From: Oxalobacteraceae bacterium
GTDB lineage: Bacteria > Pseudomonadota > Gammaproteobacteria > Burkholderiales > Burkholderiaceae_D
Direction: 5' to 3'
DNA: 64,000 nucleotides
Assembly: GCA_947448025.1 (NCBI GenBank)
Contig: CANFLV010000010.1
Location: forward strand, 1-64,000
The translations under genes were made by a program, and so were the position numbers. The notes beneath the pieces were generated by a model. It saw nothing but the letters and a program-made list of their open reading frames with translations. It did no database searches and had not been told where the DNA came from. Every line of letters starts with the position of its first letter. Position 1 is the stretch's first letter. Shown here one piece after another: positions 58,472 through 64,000 of this stretch.

Positions 58472-61400
58472 ATGCACGCCCAAGGTTTATACGATCCAGC
58501 CAATGAACATGACGCTTGTGGCGTCGGCTTTATTGCTCATATTAAAGGTAAGAAAAGTCACTCCATCGTCGAGCAAGGATTGCAGATTCTGAAGAATCTC
58601 GATCATCGCGGCGCCGTGGGGGCTGATCAGTTGATGGGCGATGGCGCCGGTATCTTGTTGCAAGTGCCGGATCAATACTTCCGTGAAGAAATGGCGAAGC
58701 AGGGCGTGACCTTGCCGCCACCGGGTGAATTTGGCGTCGGCATGGTGTTCCTGCCGAAAGAAAGCGCTTCGCGTCTGGCTTGTGAGCAAGAAATTGAACG
58801 TGCCGTTCTCGCTGAAGGCCAGGTCGTGCTCGGCTGGCGTGATGTGCCTGTCGATTTCGACATGCCGATGTCGCCGACCGTGCGCAACAAGGAACCGTTC
58901 ATCCGCCAGATCTTTATCGGCCGCGGTCCTGACATCATGGTCACTGATGCTCTCGAGCGTAAGCTGTATGTGATTCGCAAATCCTCCGGGCATGCGATCC
59001 AGGCACTCGATCTTTTGCATGGCAAGGAATTCTTCGTGCCGTCGATGTCGGCGCGCACTATTGTCTACAAGGGCTTGCTGCTGGCAGACCAGGTTGGCGT
59101 CTATTACAAAGACTTGCAAGACCCGCGCTGCATTTCCGCGCTGGCGCTCGTGCATCAACGTTTCTCGACGAATACCTTCCCTGAATGGCCGCTGGCGCAC
59201 CCGTACCGCCTGATCGCCCACAACGGCGAGATCAATACCGTCAAAGGCAATTTCAACTGGATGCGCGCCCGTGAAGGCGTGATGAAGTCCGCCGTACTCG
59301 GCGACGACCTGAAGAAATTGTTCCCGCTGATTTATGAAGGCCAGTCCGACACCGCGTGCTTCGATAACGCGCTCGAATTGCTGTTGATGGCAGGTTATCC
59401 AATCGCGCAAGCCATGATGATGATGATCCCGGAAGCCTGGGAAAATCATACCCTGATGGACGAGAACCGCCGCGCCTTCTACGAATACCACGCTGCGATG
59501 ATGGAGCCATGGGATGGCCCTGCTGCAATGGCATTCACAGACGGTCGTCATATCGGCGGCACGCTCGATCGTAATGGCCTGCGCCCTGCGCGCTACATCG
59601 TCACTGATGACGACCTCGTCGTGATGGCGTCCGAGTCGGGCGTCTTGCCGATTCCGGAATCGAAGATTATCCAGAAATGGCGCCTCCAGCCAGGCAAAAT
59701 GTTCCTCATCGACCTCGACGCCGGCCGCATCATCGACGACAAGGAATTGAAAGATACCTACGCCAATGCCAAGCCTTACAAGCAGTGGATTGAGTCAGTA
59801 CGCGTCAAGCTCAGCGACCTGAAGGCTGAACCACTTGAGTCCGCTTCAACGATTCCGCTGCTGGATCGCCAGCAAGCCTTTGGTTATACCCAGGAAGATA
59901 TCAAGTTCCTGATGTCGCCGATGGCGGCATCCGGTGAAGAAGCGATCGGCTCCATGGGCAATGACTCGCCGCTGGCCGTCATTTCCAACAAAGACAAGAT
60001 TCTCTATAACTATTTCAAGCAGCTGTTCGCGCAAGTCACGAACCCGCCGATTGATCCGATCCGCGAAGCGATGGTGATGTCGCTCGTGTCCTTCGTCGGA
60101 CCAAAGCCAAACCTGCTCGACACGAACAACATCAATCCACCGATGCGCCTCGAAGTCGTGCAGCCGGTGCTGGACTATGCTGACATGGCCAAGCTGCGCA
60201 ATATCAGCGCGCATACCGGCGGAAAATTCAAGTCCCACGAACTCAACATCTGCTACCCGGTCGCCTGGGGCAAGGAAGGCATCGAAGCACGCCTGGCCTC
60301 GCTGTGTGCGCAGGCAGTCGATGCGCTAGGTTCCGGCCACAATATCCTGATCGTTTCCGATCGCAAGGTCGCAGCTGACCAGGTCGCTATTCCAGCATTG
60401 CTGGCCACCTCGGCAATTCATCAGCATCTGGTGAGCAAGGGCTTGCGCACCTCTACTGGCCTCGTGGTTGAAACCGGTTCAGCGCGCGAGACACATCACT
60501 TCGCTCTACTGGCAGGCTATGGCGCCGAAGCGATCCATCCTTACCTCGCGATGGATACCCTGAGCGATATGGCGAAATCGCTGAGCGGCGATCTGTCGCC
60601 AGAAAAAGCGATCTACAATTTCCAGAAAGCCGTCGGCAAAGGCTTGCTGAAGGTGATGTCGAAGATGGGCATTTCGACTTACATGTCGTATTGCGGCGCG
60701 CAGATCTTTGAAGCGATCGGTCTGAATCAGTCACTGATCCAGAAGTACTTCAAGGGCACGGCCTCAAACGTCGAAGGCATCGGTGTATTTGAAGTAGCCG
60801 AAGAAGCGCTGCACCTGCATAAGCTCGCCTTCAGCGCCGATCCAGTGATGGCCAATGCCCTCGACGCCGGCGGCGAATATGCCTTCCGCGTGCGTGGCGA
60901 AGAGCACATGTGGACGCCGGATGTGATTGCGAAATTGCAGCATGCGACGCGATCGAACAATTTCAGCACCTTCAAGGAATACGCGCAGCTGATCAATGAC
61001 CAGTCCAAGCGTCACATGACCTTGCGCGGCCTGTTCGAATTCAAGATCGAGCCATCGCGCGCGATACCGCTCGACCAGGTCGAATCGGCCAAGGATATCG
61101 TCACGCGCTTTGCGACCGGCGCGATGTCGCTCGGTTCGATTTCGACCGAAGCGCATGCGACCTTGGCGATCGCCATGAACCGCATCGGCGGTAAGTCGAA
61201 CACTGGCGAAGGCGGCGAAGATGAAAACCGCTATGTCAATGAATTGAAGGGCATCCCGATCAAGCAGGGCGAAACACTGGCCTCCGTCATCGGCAAGCAA
61301 AACGTCGTCGTCGACATGCCGCTGCAAGCCGGCGATTCGCTGCGCTCGAAGATCAAGCAAGTCGCGTCGGGTCGTTTCGGCGTCACTGCCGAATACCTGA

Positions 61401-63154
61401 GCTCGGCCGATCAGATCCAGATCAAGATGGCGCAAGGCGCTAAGCCCGGCGAAGGCGGTCAGCTGCCAGGCGGTAAAGTGTCTGAGTACATCGCCAAGCT
61501 GCGTTTCTCGGTGCCGGGCGTGGGCTTGATTTCGCCGCCGCCGCACCATGACATTTATTCGATCGAAGATCTGGCGCAGCTGATTCATGACTTGAAAAAC
61601 GCGAATCCAAACGCGTCGATCTCGACCAAGCTGGTCTCCGAAGTCGGCGTCGGCACCGTCGCAGCCGGTGTCGCCAAGGCGAAGTCGGATCACGTCGTCA
61701 TCGCCGGCCATGACGGCGGCACGGGCGCCTCGCCCCTGTCGTCGATCAAGCATTGCGGCACACCATGGGAACTCGGTCTGGCAGAAACGCAGCAGACGCT
61801 CGTGCTGAATGGCCTGCGCAGCCGTATCCGCGTACAGGCCGATGGCCAGATGAAGACCGGTCGTGACGTCGTCATCGGCGCTTTGCTCGGTGCGGATGAA
61901 TTCGGTTTCGCTACCGCGCCGCTGGTCGTTGAAGGCTGCATCATGATGCGCAAATGCCATCTCAATACCTGCCCGGTCGGCGTGGCAACACAAGACCCGG
62001 TCTTGCGAGCGAAGTTCTCCGGCAAGCCTGAGCATGTCGTCAATTACTTCTTCTTCATCGCTGAAGAAGTGCGCCAGATTATGGCTCAGCTTGGTATCGC
62101 GACATTTAACGAATTGATCGGCCGTGCCGACCTGCTCGATAAATCGAAGGCGATCTCGCACTGGAAAGCCAAGGGTCTCGACTTCAGCAAAGTCTTCCAC
62201 ATGCCGGAAGTCGCTGCCGACGAACCACGCTATCAAGTGCTTGAGCAAGACCATGGTCTCGAGAATGCGCTCGACCATAAACTGATTGCACAAGCGCGCG
62301 CAGCCCTCGACAAGGGTGAAAAAGTCTCCTTCATTTCGCCGGTCAAGAATCGTAACCGCACCGTCGGCACAATGCTCTCGGGTGAAGTCGCGAAGCGCTA
62401 CGGCCACGCTGGCTTGCCGGATGATTCGATCCATATCCAGCTGCAAGGAACGGCCGGCCAGTCGGCAGGCGCCTTCCTTGCACACGGCATCACGCTCGAC
62501 CTCGTCGGCGAAGGTAATGATTACGTCGGCAAAGGTCTCTCGGGCGGGCGCATCATCGTGCGGCCGAATACCGAATTCCGTGGCTGGGCCGTGAACAACA
62601 TCATCATCGGTAACACCGTGCTATACGGCGCGATTGCCGGTGAAGCCTTCTTCAATGGCGTCGCAGGTGAGCGCTTCGCCGTGCGTAATTCGGGTGCGAC
62701 GACGGTCGTTGAAGGTACCGGCGACCATGGCTGCGAATACATGACCGGCGGTACCGTCGTCGTGCTCGGCGAGACCGGTCGTAATTTCGCTGCAGGCATG
62801 TCCGGTGGCGTAGCCTATGTGTATGACCCGGCGGGCGATTTCGCCGGTAAATGCAATATGAGCATGGTCACGCTCGAAGCGGTCACCAGCACCGCGGAGC
62901 AGGAAGCGCACATGCCGCAGTCGGCATGGCATAGCCAGCTGCGCGGCGGTGATGCACAGACGGATGAAGCGATCCTGAAAGGCTTGATCGAGCGTCACTT
63001 CAAGCATACCGGCAGCACACGTGCACGCAATCTGCTCGATGACTGGGCAACGTCGCGGGCCAAGTTCGTCAAGGTCTTCCCGACCGAATACAAGCGCGCC
63101 CTCGGCGAGATGTATGCGGCGAAATTGGCCAAGGCTGAAACAGTCGCTGCCTGA
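58472..63154 (+). CDS. gltB: Glutamate synthase (NADPH) large subunit
   Basis: GltB with GltD makes glutamate from 2-oxoglutarate and glutamine. From ATG 58472 ([24 protein letters not shown] 7 nt upstream) it has 1560 residues. The catalytic N-terminal cysteine after propeptide removal is Cys16. The order is glutaminase domain (16 to about 430), central domain (about 470-760), FMN synthase domain (about 840-1210) with the 3Fe-4S cysteines in [16 protein letters not shown] (C-x5-C-x4-C), then a GxGxG beta-helix. ATGs at 58457 and a GTG at 58439 are weaker starts. gltD follows after 34 nt. Confidence 0.97.
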   Translation: MHAQGLYDPANEHDACGVGFIAHIKGKKSHSIVEQGLQILKNLDHRGAVGADQLMGDGAGILLQVPDQYFREEMAKQGVTLPPPGEFGVGMVFLPKESASRLACEQEIERAVLAEGQVVLGWRDVPVDFDMPMSPTVRNKEPFIRQIFIGRGPDIMVTDALERKLYVIRKSSGHAIQALDLLHGKEFFVPSMSARTIVYKGLLLADQVGVYYKDLQDPRCISALALVHQRFSTNTFPEWPLAHPYRLIAHNGEINTVKGNFNWMRAREGVMKSAVLGDDLKKLFPLIYEGQSDTACFDNALELLLMAGYPIAQAMMMMIPEAWENHTLMDENRRAFYEYHAAMMEPWDGPAAMAFTDGRHIGGTLDRNGLRPARYIVTDDDLVVMASESGVLPIPESKIIQKWRLQPGKMFLIDLDAGRIIDDKELKDTYANAKPYKQWIESVRVKLSDLKAEPLESASTIPLLDRQQAFGYTQEDIKFLMSPMAASGEEAIGSMGNDSPLAVISNKDKILYNYFKQLFAQVTNPPIDPIREAMVMSLVSFVGPKPNLLDTNNINPPMRLEVVQPVLDYADMAKLRNISAHTGGKFKSHELNICYPVAWGKEGIEARLASLCAQAVDALGSGHNILIVSDRKVAADQVAIPALLATSAIHQHLVSKGLRTSTGLVVETGSARETHHFALLAGYGAEAIHPYLAMDTLSDMAKSLSGDLSPEKAIYNFQKAVGKGLLKVMSKMGISTYMSYCGAQIFEAIGLNQSLIQKYFKGTASNVEGIGVFEVAEEALHLHKLAFSADPVMANALDAGGEYAFRVRGEEHMWTPDVIAKLQHATRSNNFSTFKEYAQLINDQSKRHMTLRGLFEFKIEPSRAIPLDQVESAKDIVTRFATGAMSLGSISTEAHATLAIAMNRIGGKSNTGEGGEDENRYVNELKGIPIKQGETLASVIGKQNVVVDMPLQAGDSLRSKIKQVASGRFGVTAEYLSSADQIQIKMAQGAKPGEGGQLPGGKVSEYIAKLRFSVPGVGLISPPPHHDIYSIEDLAQLIHDLKNANPNASISTKLVSEVGVGTVAAGVAKAKSDHVVIAGHDGGTGASPLSSIKHCGTPWELGLAETQQTLVLNGLRSRIRVQADGQMKTGRDVVIGALLGADEFGFATAPLVVEGCIMMRKCHLNTCPVGVATQDPVLRAKFSGKPEHVVNYFFFIAEEVRQIMAQLGIATFNELIGRADLLDKSKAISHWKAKGLDFSKVFHMPEVAADEPRYQVLEQDHGLENALDHKLIAQARAALDKGEKVSFISPVKNRNRTVGTMLSGEVAKRYGHAGLPDDSIHIQLQGTAGQSAGAFLAHGITLDLVGEGNDYVGKGLSGGRIIVRPNTEFRGWAVNNIIIGNTVLYGAIAGEAFFNGVAGERFAVRNSGATTVVEGTGDHGCEYMTGGTVVVLGETGRNFAAGMSGGVAYVYDPAGDFAGKCNMSMVTLEAVTSTAEQEAHMPQSAWHSQLRGGDAQTDEAILKGLIERHFKHTGSTRARNLLDDWATSRAKFVKVFPTEYKRALGEMYAAKLAKAETVAA

Positions 63155-63188
63155 AGCAGGCACCAGTACAAATAATTAAAGGAATGTA

Positions 63189-64000
63189 ATGGGCAAAATT
63201 ACCGGATTTATGGAGTTCCAGCGACTGCAGGAAGCCAGCGAAGCGCCGCAAGCGCGCAAGAAGCATTACAAGGAATTCATCGTCCATTTGAGCGATGAAC
63301 ATGCCAAGGTACAGGGCGCGCGCTGCATGGATTGCGGCATCCCGTTCTGTAACAGCGGCTGCCCGGTAAACAACATCATCCCTGACTGGAATGACCTCGT
63401 GTATCGCGGCAATTATCGCGAAGCGCTCGATACGCTGCATTCGACGAATAACTTCCCCGAGTTCACCGGCCGTATCTGTCCTGCGCCTTGCGAAGCGGCT
63501 TGTACGCTCGGCATCAATGAGCTGCCGGTCGGGATCAAGTCGATCGAGCATTTCATCATCGACAAGGGCTGGGAAAACGGCTGGGTCGTACCACAGCCAG
63601 CCACGCACAAGACCGGCAAGAAAATTGCCATCGTCGGCTCCGGTCCTGCCGGCCTGGCGGCGGCGCAGCAGCTGGCGCGGGTTGGCCATGATGTGACCGT
63701 GTTTGAAAAGAGCGATCGCGTCGGTGGCTTGCTGCGTTATGGTATTCCTGACTTCAAGATGGAAAAGAATCACATCGACTTGCGCGTCGAGCAAATGCAG
63801 GCCGAAGGCGTGACCTTCCGCACCAGCGTTTTCGTCGGCAAGGATTTCCCTGCCAGCGTCAATAACTGGGCAAAAGAAACGATTTCACCGGCCCAGCTCG
63901 ACAAGGATTTCGACGCCGTCATCATCGCCGGTGGCGCTGAAGTGCCGCGCGATTTGCCGGTGCCTGGCCGTGAATTGAAGGGCGTGCATTACGCCATGGA
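63189..64000 (+). CDS. gltD: Glutamate synthase small subunit, 5' part (runs off window)
   Basis: GltD takes electrons from NADPH through FAD and Fe-S clusters to GltB. The visible 270 residues start [20 protein letters not shown] and show the N-terminal 4Fe-4S cysteine groups [14 protein letters not shown] and [10 protein letters not shown], followed by the FAD-binding [37 protein letters not shown] precedes the ATG. The 3' end lies beyond base 64000. Confidence 0.96.
   Translation, partial: MGKITGFMEFQRLQEASEAPQARKKHYKEFIVHLSDEHAKVQGARCMDCGIPFCNSGCPVNNIIPDWNDLVYRGNYREALDTLHSTNNFPEFTGRICPAPCEAACTLGINELPVGIKSIEHFIIDKGWENGWVVPQPATHKTGKKIAIVGSGPAGLAAAQQLARVGHDVTVFEKSDRVGGLLRYGIPDFKMEKNHIDLRVEQMQAEGVTFRTSVFVGKDFPASVNNWAKETISPAQLDKDFDAVIIAGGAEVPRDLPVPGRELKGVHYAM

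Noticed and set aside
60764-62485. Long open frame of about 570 codons antisense to gltB
   Set aside because: It lies entirely within a well-conserved gene on the other strand, has no recognisable motif, and such frames are expected from the codon bias of GC-rich genes.

Overview
The window is chromosomal DNA from a betaproteobacterium, most likely order Burkholderiales and probably near Oxalobacteraceae (Herminiimonas/Janthinobacterium-like). The family assignment is inference from protein resemblance and gene order: a complete S10-spc-alpha ribosomal block after tuf, System II (ResBC) cytochrome c maturation next to cytochrome c4, the pilMNOPQ-aroK-aroB-dgt order, kdsD-kdsC-lptCAB-rpoN-hpf, and uvrA-MFS-ssb. 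Nearly everything is housekeeping. I saw no tRNA, rRNA, CRISPR array, prophage or toxin-antitoxin module.

Layout. 1-15.5 kb: 3' end of tuf, then rpsJ to rplQ on the + strand, with secY, infA, rpmJ and rpoA, closed by a strong terminator. The block has several longer gaps holding promoter-like, attenuator-like and hairpin elements (rpsJ/rplC, rpsQ/rplN, rpsK/rpsD, rpsD/rpoA, rpoA/rplQ). 15.7-21.3 kb: dsbD and a 1-Cys peroxiredoxin (+), then corA, hemB and engB (-). 21.5-27.2 kb: cytochrome c4, resB, resC, msrP and msrQ (+), a periplasmic and redox block. 27.3-32.2 kb: a PlsC-like acyltransferase and cyaY (+), lysA and lptM (-), mrcA (-).

32.5-42.6 kb: type IV pilus assembly operon pilMNOPQ, a large Ig-like-repeat lipoprotein, one fused shikimate kinase/3-dehydroquinate synthase gene (aroK-aroB in a single frame) and a dGTPase-like gene. 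42.6-49.3 kb (-): an HIBCH-like hydrolase, then hpf, rpoN, lptB, lptA, lptC, kdsC and kdsD, read from right to left in transcription order. 49.4-57.4 kb: a KefB-type antiporter and an AEC transporter (+), uvrA (-), an MFS transporter and ssb (+). 57.4-58.4 kb: a REP-associated tyrosine transposase (RAYT) element with a perfect 27-bp outer inverted repeat. 58.5-64 kb: gltB and the 5' part of gltD.

I did not find a clearly new multi-gene system. The observations most worth following are the RAYT element, together with two isolated GGGACA-ended palindromes elsewhere that may be related to it; the in-frame AroK-AroB fusion; the repeat-rich lipoprotein inserted behind pilQ; and the regulatory architecture of the ribosomal block, especially a boxA-like motif just before rpsJ (NusE) and a promoter plus attenuator-like hairpin between rpsJ and rplC.
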